The notes below the pieces were generated by a model that saw only the letters and a program-made list of their open reading frames with translations, had not been told where the DNA came from and searched no databases. This document shows, one piece after another, positions 1 to 6,192 of a DNA stretch of 14,530 nt (its first letter is position 1; each line of letters starts with the position of its first letter). Source of the stretch: Chitinophagaceae bacterium UBA4412 (lineage in GTDB: Bacteria > Bacteroidota > Bacteroidia > Chitinophagales > Chitinophagaceae); contig DGQO01000153.1 in NCBI GenBank assembly GCA_002400445.1, positions 1 through 14,530 of the forward strand, read 5' to 3'. The translations under genes were made by a program, and so were the position numbers.

Positions 1-144
1 ATTGAGGAGGTGCATTCCATTATCTGCCTCTGCAATTACTTTAATATCTTTTTTAGCGCTCAGCGCTGTTTTTACTCCCGCCCGGTATAAAACATGATCG
101 TCTGCTATAATTACGGTAATCGGTTCTGATGAATCTTTTTTCAT
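1..144 (-). CDS. NarL/FixJ-type response regulator, N-terminal part only
   Basis: Only the first 48 codons lie in the window; the gene runs off the left edge. The reading frame is open from an ATG at 144 to base 1. The visible part is the start of a CheY-like receiver domain: a beta strand (ITVIIADDH) carrying the acidic pair Asp-Asp of the phosphorylation pocket, then helix 1 and the second strand ending in an EADNG turn. The opening closely resembles those of the two complete regulators downstream in this window, so the protein is probably another NarL-type DNA-binding regulator, but its phospho-acceptor Asp and output domain are out of view. It lies on the same strand as the 349-1014 regulator, 204 bp away, with a possible promoter of its own at 212-219. 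The receiver assignment is firm; the output domain is inferred. Confidence 0.85.
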   Translation of the reverse strand, partial: MKKDSSEPITVIIADDHVLYRAGVKTALSAKKDIKVIAEADNGMHLLN

Positions 145-211
145 AAAAGTGACGTAAAAATAATGCTTTTTAGGTTAGTAAGTTTACGCATAGATAACGG
201 TTTTAGGGTAT

Positions 212-219
212 CAAAAGTA
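212..219 (-). promoter_or_regulatory. Candidate Bacteroidota -7 promoter box
   Basis: On the minus strand this reads TACTTTTG, matching the Bacteroidota -7 consensus TAnnTTTG. It lies about 68 bases ahead of the ATG of the leftmost response regulator. No clear TTTG -33 element stands at the usual distance; a run of seven G (251-257) lies a little farther upstream. Short motifs of this kind arise by chance in AT-rich DNA, so this is only a candidate. Confidence 0.3.
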
Positions 220-348
220 TAATTTTAGCTAAAGAAGCGTGTTATTACCCGGGGGGGAGAATAGGGAATTTACGCAGTTCTGGCGTTTAAGTCGTGGAGG
301 GTATCTGAGTGATGCTGAAAGCAGAAGATATGGAAGGATTATTTTCAA

Positions 349-1014
349 TTATTCTATCAACTTGTTCCTGATTCCGTATACGATAAGCCCGCCAATGGTC
401 TTTGCATTTACCTTGGTTTTCATGCCTTGCCGTATTGTTTCAATAGTTCTGGGGCTTAAGAAAATGCTTTTTGAAATTTCCTCAGTGGTTTTATCCTCTG
501 CAAGCAATTGTAAAATTTTGATCTCTTTCTCGTTAAAACTTACCGGGGCATTAGCGCCATATTGCTGACGTACAGCTTTCTTTTGCATGAGTTTGCCCAT
601 CACCGCCTTGTTTACGAGTTCGTTAAAATAGAAATCGTCATTCATACAAGTCAATATCGCTTCATAGATCTCTTCAGGATCAGTAGTTTTAGTGAGGTAG
701 GCATTGGCGCCCATTTCCATCATTTTACTGATCATTTGCTGATCATCATACATGGTGAGAACAATGATTTTTATATCCTCGTATTCCTTTCGGATGAGTT
801 GAATTGCATTGATACCATCAATTTCAGGCATTCTGATGTCCATTAAAAGCACTTCCGGCTTTTTAATAGAAATTTTGTGCATCATGTCTTTGCCGTCTTC
901 GGCTTCCCAAAGCATTTTTAGGTTTGGCTTGCCAGAAAGCGCCATCTTAATCCCGTCTCTAAAAATTTTGTGGTCGTCAGCAATAGCAAGTTTAATCAGG
1001 TTTTCCGAGTTCAT
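349..1014 (-). CDS. NarL/LuxR-family response regulator
   Basis: A 221-residue two-component regulator, the usual length of the NarL family. The receiver domain covers about residues 6-125: acidic pair D13-D14, phospho-acceptor D59 in the LLMDIRMP strand, T87 in IIVLTMY and K109 in AYLTK. The C-terminal part, about residues 155-221, is a LuxR-type helix-turn-helix with the FNEKEIKILQLLAEDKTTEEI helix pair and the recognition region SPRTIETIR. It should be phosphorylated by a sensor kinase and bind promoter DNA. The nearest kinase in view is the HisKA_3 protein at 2461, on the opposite strand. It looks paralogous to the regulator at 3345: both have the IADDHKIFR opening, an FYxNxxVNK segment and similar ends (KLIE, QLID). 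Three TTAAC boxes lie 49-75 bp upstream of its start and may be an operator. Confidence 0.95.
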   Translation of the reverse strand: MNSENLIKLAIADDHKIFRDGIKMALSGKPNLKMLWEAEDGKDMMHKISIKKPEVLLMDIRMPEIDGINAIQLIRKEYEDIKIIVLTMYDDQQMISKMMEMGANAYLTKTTDPEEIYEAILTCMNDDFYFNELVNKAVMGKLMQKKAVRQQYGANAPVSFNEKEIKILQLLAEDKTTEEISKSIFLSPRTIETIRQGMKTKVNAKTIGGLIVYGIRNKLIE

Positions 1015-1062
1015 TGGTGGTTATTGGGTTGGTTTTGAAAAGCGCAGTGAATTTACGGATAA

Positions 1063-1089
1063 GTTAACACTTAACGAAATCTTAACGAA
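1063..1089. promoter_or_regulatory. TTAAC direct repeats, candidate operator
   Basis: The 9-mer CTTAACGAA occurs twice, at 1070-1078 and 1081-1089, a repeat period of 11 bp or about one helical turn. A third related box, GTTAAC, stands at 1063-1068. The cluster lies 49-75 bp upstream of the minus-strand regulator start, a sensible position for an activator or autoregulatory site. The repeats are seen directly; binding by any protein is inferred. Confidence 0.3.
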
Positions 1090-1387
1090 GATAAATTTAG
1101 ACGATATTATCACTTATTCATTTGATAATCAATATAATTGAGTGTATTTGCTTCGTAAATTTACTTGTATTTTTTAAGGTAAATCTACGCTTCGGGGTGT
1201 ATTTTGAGCTTATACCATCTCCAACACTGATTGAAGTTAAGCGGGGCAAACGCCCGCAAAGCCAGGCAGACAGGTCCTCGATGATCCTACCGATGCTATC
1301 AAAAAAGTTCTTTACTCCATTTTGCTACGGCCCTTCCTGCAGCAAGTTTTTCCGAATTTTTTATTCACGCATGTGGATAAAGTATAA

Positions 1388-1431
1388 ATACGTTCGTATA
1401 ATTCCCTTAAACTCCATAGTAATTTTACTAT
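1388..1431. promoter_or_regulatory. Pair of TT-centred palindromes 30 bp apart
   Basis: The first palindrome, ATACG-TT-CGTAT, covers 1388-1399. The second, ATAGTAA-TT-TTACTAT, covers 1416-1431. Their arms pair perfectly, each has TT at its centre, and the centres are exactly 30 bp apart, about three helical turns, so they face the same side of the DNA. This is how paired dimer-binding operators often look. They lie about 360-400 bp upstream of the membrane protein gene and a similar distance from the minus-strand regulator, so which gene they would serve is unclear. Confidence 0.3.
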
Positions 1432-1616
1432 CAACTGTTCGTAGTTTTACCCAAATTTGCCTATCTTTAATCCCTTGCAAATTGCTTAAACCATTGTTTA
1501 TGATGGATTTATTGGAATCGTAGTTTTACTTTCCCGGACAGGGCGGTTGCTGATGATCCAATTGTTTTGCAAGTTTGCTCTGATATTTAATCGTAAACCA
1601 CTAATAACTTTTTATC

Positions 1617-1676
1617 ATGTACGGAGGAATCCTAGAAACCATCGAGGCTGTAGTTGAGTATCTTTGTGCAGACTAA
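1617..1676 (+). CDS. Possible 19-residue small ORF
   Basis: An ATG frame of 19 codons ending in TAA encodes MYGGILETIEAVVEYLCAD. The frame is closed by a stop three codons before the ATG, so it is not the tail of a longer frame read in register. The peptide is acidic and could form one amphipathic helix; I recognise no family. It sits in the long spacer ahead of the membrane protein, kinase and regulator genes, and overlaps the -7-like box at 1659-1666. It may be a real microprotein, a remnant of a decayed gene, or chance. Evidence is weak. Confidence 0.15.
   Translation: MYGGILETIEAVVEYLCAD
1659..1666 (+). promoter_or_regulatory. Candidate -7 box for the membrane protein-kinase-regulator run
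   Basis: TATCTTTG fits the Bacteroidota -7 consensus TAnnTTTG. Transcription would start near 1672 and leave a leader of about 120 bases before the proposed TTG start at 1793. No good TTTG -33 element is present at the expected distance, so confidence is low. Confidence 0.3.
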
Positions 1677-1792
1677 GTAAAATTTTGCAGATGATTATGC
1701 GTTAGTTACTTTGCAGTAAATTAACGCTCATCCAAAACTACTTATTCTATACAGGCTTCGTCTCAGAAGTAATACCTTTACTCTTTTGTATT

Positions 1793-2449
1793 TTGTTTTA
1801 CAAAAAACTTCATACAAAGGCGTTAAAGGTTTTTTTTGTTTATGCTGTCACCCTAGCTTTTTCCTCAGTATTATCCCTTGTTTTTTTACGTGTTCTCGAA
1901 GATAGAGTTTCTTACTTTTTAATCGTCCGACTCTTCAACATTGCCGAATATTCGATCGTAATCTACTTCTTCTACCATTTGTATAAGTCACAATTGGCTA
2001 GAAAAATTATTTTGTTTTCGGTTCCTCCATTTATCATTTATGCGATGATAGACTACTTGTGGAATAGTAAAACACAGTTCAATAATCATTCTAATATAGT
2101 TTCTGCTCTGCTCTTGATATTTTGCATTGTTTATTTCTTTTTTGAGCAGATGAAAACCGTTGTGATGTATCCTCTGTATCAATCTGTTAGCTTTTGGATA
2201 TCAGTGGGTCTATTTTTAAATTTTACTGGCATTTTTTTCTTTATTCTTTTTATCAACTCAAGCAATGATAAAAATTTTAAGATACTGATGAATAGCACCG
2301 TCGGACTCGTTACCATTCTTAAAAACGTGTTATTGTCACTGTCTCTGCTTGCTTCAGAGAATACTGAAGAACAAGAAGATAACATCCTTCGTATACCCAA
2401 TGAAATAGAACTCGATGAATTTTCCCTAACTGACTTTAAATCTCCCTAA
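1793..2449 (+). CDS. Six-helix integral membrane protein, probable kinase partner
   Basis: The 218-residue product is mostly hydrophobic, with about six predicted membrane helices (near residues 11-32, 42-63, 69-89, 101-117, 132-155 and 165-188) and an acidic hydrophilic tail of about 30 residues (EEQEDN..IELDEF). I recognise no named family. Proteins of this shape next to HisKA_3 kinases in Bacteroidota are usually uncharacterised, and a sensory role is inferred only from position: the kinase starts 11 bp after its stop. The start is uncertain. The frame has no ATG until residue 84 (2042), which would remove about three helices, so the TTG at 1793 is chosen; the frame stays open upstream to a stop at 1703-1705. 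An altered or decayed N-terminus is possible. Confidence 0.75.
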   Translation: MFYKKLHTKALKVFFVYAVTLAFSSVLSLVFLRVLEDRVSYFLIVRLFNIAEYSIVIYFFYHLYKSQLARKIILFSVPPFIIYAMIDYLWNSKTQFNNHSNIVSALLLIFCIVYFFFEQMKTVVMYPLYQSVSFWISVGLFLNFTGIFFFILFINSSNDKNFKILMNSTVGLVTILKNVLLSLSLLASENTEEQEDNILRIPNEIELDEFSLTDFKSP

Positions 2450-2460
2450 CGGGCAAAAAA

Positions 2461-3285
2461 ATGTTTTTTCTACAGGCTACCAGCAGCTCTGATGTATCTA
2501 AGCTGATGTTTATCGGCTCTATTGGCATGATTACCCTTGCTATAGGCATCATCGTGTTTGTAATAATGCACCAGCGCAAAGTAATCAGGTACCATATCCA
2601 GATGAAAAGGCTGGAGGCAGAAAAACAACAAATTTTCCTGAACGCTTCTATCCGTTTCCAGGAAGAAGAGCGCCAGCGTATTGCAGCAGACTTGCATGAT
2701 GATGCGGGCCCACTCCTTGCAACCGCCCGGCTTTACCTCAATGAAAACCTGCTTAACCAGGAAAGAGCGCAACAACTCCAAAGTATATTTAGTGCAAAGC
2801 AAATTATTGATGATGCCATTTTGCTCATCAGGAATATCAGCCACAGCCTGATGCCTCCAACCCTTAAGAATTTCGGGTTGGAAAGTGCTACTACAGATTT
2901 ATTTCAAAAAATAAGTGGTAGCGGAAGCCTCAATGCAAGTGCCCGTTTTCATGACTACCGCCAGCGCTTAAAAGTAGAACAGGAACTGCTCATTTTCAGG
3001 GTAATCCAGGAGCTGATCAATAATATTATTAAACACAGCAACGCCGGATTTATTCATCTTACCCAAAACACAACTGCTACGCACATGTACATCAGGTTAC
3101 ATCATGATGGAAAAGGCATTGTGCAGTCCGAGTTTGACAAACTCAATCAACTCTCGCAGGGACTTGGTTTAAAAAATATTGCCAGCCGCATGAAAGTACT
3201 GCATGGTAGGATATTTTTTGATATTGATAGCAGTCAGACTTATTACAAAGTCACTATGGAAATTCCAAAAGAAACTGTGATATAA
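2461..3285 (+). CDS. HisKA_3-type sensor histidine kinase
   Basis: A 274-residue membrane-anchored kinase that should autophosphorylate and pass phosphate to a NarL-type regulator. One transmembrane helix lies at about residues 17-36, followed by a basic, coiled-coil-like linker (40-70). The dimerisation and phosphotransfer domain carries H79 in RIAADLHDDAGP. The ATPase domain shows the N box at 184-195 (ELINNIIKHSNA), a DGKG motif at 216-219 and GLGLKNI at 234-240. There is no periplasmic sensor domain: only about 16 residues precede the helix. Sensing therefore probably relies on a partner, plausibly the six-helix protein encoded 11 bp upstream. The NarL-type regulator 59 bp downstream is the obvious phospho-acceptor; the minus-strand regulators at 349-1014 and 1-144 are other candidates. 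Confidence 0.95.
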   Translation: MFFLQATSSSDVSKLMFIGSIGMITLAIGIIVFVIMHQRKVIRYHIQMKRLEAEKQQIFLNASIRFQEEERQRIAADLHDDAGPLLATARLYLNENLLNQERAQQLQSIFSAKQIIDDAILLIRNISHSLMPPTLKNFGLESATTDLFQKISGSGSLNASARFHDYRQRLKVEQELLIFRVIQELINNIIKHSNAGFIHLTQNTTATHMYIRLHHDGKGIVQSEFDKLNQLSQGLGLKNIASRMKVLHGRIFFDIDSSQTYYKVTMEIPKETVI

Positions 3286-3344
3286 GGTTTACCTTGCCCA
3301 AACATTTTTTTTCTGAAGATGTTATATAATTTTACGGCTCAGGT

Positions 3345-4007
3345 ATGGTGCAGGAACAAACACAAATAAGGGTTGCTATTGCAGATGATCACAAAATTTT
3401 TAGAAAAGGTGTGATTCATTCACTGCGTCCTTACACCAATATACACCTTGTGATGGAGGCAGAAAACGGGGAGGATCTCTTGCAGAAAATTCCAGAATCC
3501 ATGCCTGATATTATCCTTTGTGATCTCAAAATGCCCATCAAAGATGGTATTGACGCTACAAAGTTGATTACAAAGCTATACCCAACAATCCGGGTAATTA
3601 TTCTTACGATGTATGAAGACGAGCGTTTCGTAGGGCACCTAATGGATTGTGGGGCTGCGGGATATCTGCTGAAGAGTACCGAACCTGCCGAAATTAAGCG
3701 GGCGCTGACAGACGTGATGCGCACAGGGTTTTACCTCAACCCATTCGTGAACAAAGTGCTTATCAAAAAGAATTACGGAAAGCAGAAATTCAACCCTTCA
3801 CTTAATGCCGAGGTTGCCCTGAGCGATCGGGAAAAGGAAGTACTCACCCTCGTGTGTATGGAATATACGGCAAGCGAAATTGCACCAAAAATGAATATCA
3901 GCGCAAGAACAGTGGAGGCCATCAAAGATCGTCTGATGGAAAGGTTTGGTGTGAAAAATTCAGTAGGTCTTGTATTTTATGCTATGAAAAATCAACTCAT
4001 AGATTAG
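3345..4007 (+). CDS. NarL/LuxR-family response regulator, likely partner of the adjacent kinase
   Basis: A 220-residue DNA-binding regulator. In the receiver domain (about 7-125) the acidic pocket is D14-D15, the phospho-acceptor D60 (IILCDLKMP), the switch residue T88 (IILTMY) and the conserved lysine K110 (GYLLK). The LuxR-type helix-turn-helix covers about 157-220, with LSDREKEVLTLVCMEYTASEI and the recognition part SARTVEAIKDRL. It follows the histidine kinase on the same strand after 59 bp and is probably co-transcribed with it, making a cognate pair. It resembles the 349-1014 regulator across both domains, so the two likely arose by duplication. It ends 9 bp from the convergently transcribed deoxynucleoside kinase, and I see no hairpin terminator in between. 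Confidence 0.95.
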   Translation: MVQEQTQIRVAIADDHKIFRKGVIHSLRPYTNIHLVMEAENGEDLLQKIPESMPDIILCDLKMPIKDGIDATKLITKLYPTIRVIILTMYEDERFVGHLMDCGAAGYLLKSTEPAEIKRALTDVMRTGFYLNPFVNKVLIKKNYGKQKFNPSLNAEVALSDREKEVLTLVCMEYTASEIAPKMNISARTVEAIKDRLMERFGVKNSVGLVFYAMKNQLID

Positions 4008-4016
4008 TAAGTTGCT

Positions 4017-4652
4017 TTAGAACAATCCAAATAATTGTGCATCTATTTTGCCAATGATCTGTCCAAGGTGTTCTTCATTCTCTGCAAATTTATTGTTATC
4101 CGCATCTATTACCAGCAAAGGTCCTTCTTTGTATTGGTCAATGAATGAATTGTAATAATCATTCAATTTTTTCAAATAATCCAGCCGAATATTTTCTTCA
4201 TATTCCCTGCCTCTTTTTTGTATTTGTGCCACAAGCGTGGGCACGGAAGCTTTTAGATAAATAAGCAGGTCTGGCGGTTGCACCATTGTCTTCAGCGTTT
4301 CAAAAAAAGCATAGTAATTTTCAAAATCCCGCTTGCCCATCAGGCCCATGTCATGCAGGTTTGGCGCAAAAATATTAGCATCTTCATAAATGGTTCTATC
4401 CTGAATCACTGTTTCTGTACCACGATGAATTTCGAGTAATTGCGTGAGACGATTATTCAAAAAATAAATCTGCAGATTGAAGCTCCAGCGGGGCATATCT
4501 TCATAAAAATCGTTGAGGTAAGGATTGTGATCCACATCCTCAAATTGCGGAATCCATTTATAATGTTTGCTGAGTAATTCTGTGAGAGTGGTTTTTCCTG
4601 CACCGATATTGCCTGCTATGGCAATGTGTTTTGGTTTTTTTGCTTTGGCCAT
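4017..4652 (-). CDS. Deoxynucleoside kinase (deoxyadenosine/deoxyguanosine kinase family)
   Basis: A 211-residue cytosolic enzyme that should phosphorylate deoxynucleosides with a nucleoside triphosphate, in nucleotide salvage. The P-loop is GNIGAGKTT at residues 14-22. The family signature Asp-Arg-Thr followed by IYED stands at 85-91; its Arg and Glu contact the substrate. The lid motif RGREYEENI lies at 147-155 and holds the arginines that close over the phosphate donor. Length and motifs match bacterial dAK/dGK-type kinases, but base specificity cannot be read from sequence. The start codon gives a short basic N-terminus right before the first beta strand (HIAIAG). trpS lies 88 bp upstream on the same strand and may share its transcript. 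Confidence 0.92.
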   Translation of the reverse strand: MAKAKKPKHIAIAGNIGAGKTTLTELLSKHYKWIPQFEDVDHNPYLNDFYEDMPRWSFNLQIYFLNNRLTQLLEIHRGTETVIQDRTIYEDANIFAPNLHDMGLMGKRDFENYYAFFETLKTMVQPPDLLIYLKASVPTLVAQIQKRGREYEENIRLDYLKKLNDYYNSFIDQYKEGPLLVIDADNNKFAENEEHLGQIIGKIDAQLFGLF

Positions 4653-4740
4653 TTGCGCTATATCTTCTTTTGTACTGATTTATATAAAATGAAATGCGGG
4701 TTGTGAAAATAGGTAAACTTTATAAGAATTGGAATTACTG

Positions 4741-5736
4741 CTAATAGTTTAGTCCAATTGCTTCTCTCACAATTTCCATGGTCTTCCTTGCACTTTGGCC
4801 TGCTTTTGCAGCACCTTTTTCCAGTACAGATTGAAGCAGCACTTCGTTGTCCAATATTTCTGCTGTTTTTTCCCTGATTGGCTTAATGAATTTGATCATG
4901 TCCTCGGCCAATTGTTTCTTCATCTCTCCATACCTGATCGTGCATTCATTGAAGTTCTGTTCAAAATGGGCAGTGGTATCCGAATTGCTAACAAGTTTCA
5001 TGAGCAGGAAAATATTCTCAATGTAGTCAGGCTTAGCGCTGTTTGCAGACGTAGGACCACTATCTGTTTTGCATTTCATGATTTTTTTGCGGATGGCTTC
5101 GTCCTCGTCAGAGAGATACAGGGTTGACATTTGGTTTTCACTCTTGCTCATTTTTCCTGAACCATCAAGGCCCGGAACTTTTACCAACTCTCCTCCATAA
5201 TTAAAAGCACGGGGTTCCGGAAACACCTCGCCGTACCTGTAATTAAACCGATTGCCGAAAGTGCGGGCCATTTCCAGGTGCTGTTCCTGGTCTTTGCCCA
5301 CGGGCACAAGAGATGCCCGGTGCAAGAGAATGTCGGCTGCCTGCAATACGGGATAGGTGAGCAGGCCGGCGTTAATATTATCCGGATGTTGGCGTACCTT
5401 ATCCTTAAAGGTTACGGTTTTTTCTAATTCACCAGTATAAGCCAGCATATTCAGGTATAAATAAAGTTCTGCAGTTTCCCTTAATTGACTCTGGGCATAA
5501 AATGCTGTTTTATCAGGATCAAGGCCACAGGCGAGATGTTCTGCAACTACTCTTCTTACGTTATTTTTTAGCTCCTTTGTATCCGGATGAGTGGTAAGAG
5601 AGTGCCAATCGGCAATCATAAAATAGCATTCAAATTCATCCTGCATTTTTATGTAGTTCTTAATGGCGCCAAAGTAATTGCCCAAGTGCAAAAAACCTGT
5701 TGGCCGTATACCGCTCATTACGATTTGATTGTTCAT
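4741..5736 (-). CDS. trpS: Tryptophanyl-tRNA synthetase
   Basis: This class I aminoacyl-tRNA synthetase charges tRNA-Trp with tryptophan. The product of 331 residues matches the roughly 330 usual for bacteria. The HIGH-type motif is HLGN at residues 17-20 (SGIRPTGFLHLGNYFGA), the tryptophan-pocket region includes D135 (LQAADILLH), the PVGKDQEQH segment lies at 145-153, and the KMSKS loop is at 195-199. The frame is open upstream to an ATG at 5802, but the ATG at 5736 is chosen because it puts MNNQIVMSGIRPTG at the normal family N-terminus; the extra 22 codons have no family counterpart. It is divergent from gatC, whose start is 161 bp away, and lies upstream of the deoxynucleoside kinase on the same strand. 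Confidence 0.97.
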   Translation of the reverse strand: MNNQIVMSGIRPTGFLHLGNYFGAIKNYIKMQDEFECYFMIADWHSLTTHPDTKELKNNVRRVVAEHLACGLDPDKTAFYAQSQLRETAELYLYLNMLAYTGELEKTVTFKDKVRQHPDNINAGLLTYPVLQAADILLHRASLVPVGKDQEQHLEMARTFGNRFNYRYGEVFPEPRAFNYGGELVKVPGLDGSGKMSKSENQMSTLYLSDEDEAIRKKIMKCKTDSGPTSANSAKPDYIENIFLLMKLVSNSDTTAHFEQNFNECTIRYGEMKKQLAEDMIKFIKPIREKTAEILDNEVLLQSVLEKGAAKAGQSARKTMEIVREAIGLNY

Positions 5737-5885
5737 TTCTTTTGAATTGTACTTGCACACGGCTCGAAGCTTTGTGCTTTTTGTAAGCGGCGAAGATAAC
5801 AAAACTCATTTCGCTTTGGTGGTAGATCAATTAGAAATATGCGCTCCGTTTATATAAAACCAAACTGCCTCTGCCATTTAAACAT

Positions 5886-5893
5886 TATTTTTG
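5886..5893 (+). promoter_or_regulatory. -7 promoter box directly ahead of gatC
   Basis: TATTTTTG matches the Bacteroidota -7 consensus TAnnTTTG and ends only four bases before the gatC ATG at 5898. If it is used, transcription would begin at or within a few bases of the start codon, giving a leaderless or near-leaderless mRNA. I find no convincing TTTG element at the -33 position. Confidence 0.35.
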
Positions 5894-5897
5894 TTCG

Positions 5898-6191
5898 ATG
5901 GAGGTTACAGATACACTTATTGATAAATTAGCTACGCTTGCGAGGCTTCATATTCCTGAAGAGGACAGGGAAAGCTTAAAAGAGGATCTTCAGAAGATGA
6001 TCCATTTTGTGCAGCAGTTAGAGCTGGTAAATACGGATGCTGTAGAGCCGCTTATCCATATGAGTGAACACAATAATGCATTTCGCTTAGATAAGGTGGG
6101 TGGTAGTTGCTCCCCTGCGGAAGCATTGCGCAACGCTACTTCGCACAACAATGCCTTTTTTCTCGTACCTAAAATCATACAAAAACAATAA
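5898..6191 (+). CDS. gatC: Asp/Glu-tRNA amidotransferase subunit C
   Basis: A 97-residue protein of normal GatC size. It wraps around GatA and GatB in the complex that converts Glu-tRNA(Gln), and in some organisms Asp-tRNA(Asn), to the amidated form. Recognisable parts are the N-terminal helix region [17 protein letters not shown], the [16 protein letters not shown] segment (about 37-52) typical of the family, and the C-terminal FFLVPKIIQ, which matches the usual FxVPxVI ending. gatA and gatB are not adjacent, which is common in this phylum. It is the first gene of a tight plus-strand run: the ABC ATPase starts one base after its stop. A -7-like box immediately upstream may drive the run. Confidence 0.95.
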   Translation: MEVTDTLIDKLATLARLHIPEEDRESLKEDLQKMIHFVQQLELVNTDAVEPLIHMSEHNNAFRLDKVGGSCSPAEALRNATSHNNAFFLVPKIIQKQ

Positions 6192-6192
6192 C

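Larger units (their letters stand above)
1015..1792. other. 778-bp gene-free region between divergent signalling genes
   Basis: This stretch separates the minus-strand regulator from the plus-strand membrane protein, kinase and regulator. Open frames in it are short or have implausible composition. It holds possible regulatory motifs: TTAAC boxes (1063-1089), a 10-bp palindrome GTAAATTTAC (1155-1164), two TT-centred palindromes (1388-1399 and 1416-1431), a 12-bp direct repeat TCGTAGTTTTAC (1439-1450 and 1518-1529), inverted arms AATTTGC/GCAAATT (1454-1460 and 1477-1483), a 19-codon frame (1617-1676) and a -7-like box (1659-1666). About 1225-1290 is visibly richer in G+C than its flanks and could be the remains of a lost gene or inserted element. 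The region is unusually long for its neighbourhood, where most gaps are below 250 bp. Confidence 0.6.

Noticed and set aside
239..568. 109-codon plus-strand frame
   Set aside because: It overlaps the well-supported response regulator on the minus strand and has no family features.
1239..1255. GCGGG/CCCGC hairpin as a terminator
   Set aside because: The stem is 5 bp with no T-run on either strand and no gene ends nearby.
1122..1523. 133-codon plus-strand open frame in the long spacer
   Set aside because: Its product mixes hydrophobic and cysteine-rich stretches without a recognisable domain, crosses the palindromes and repeats, and the G+C content changes sharply inside it. It looks like a chance frame.
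5737..5802. N-terminal extension of trpS by 22 codons
   Set aside because: The extra residues have no counterpart in tryptophanyl-tRNA synthetases, while the ATG at 5736 gives the standard N-terminus.
6100..6192. Earlier start for the ABC ATPase
   Set aside because: It would overlap gatC by about 90 bp and add residues before the normal ATPase N-terminus; the ATG at 6193 follows the gatC stop by one base.
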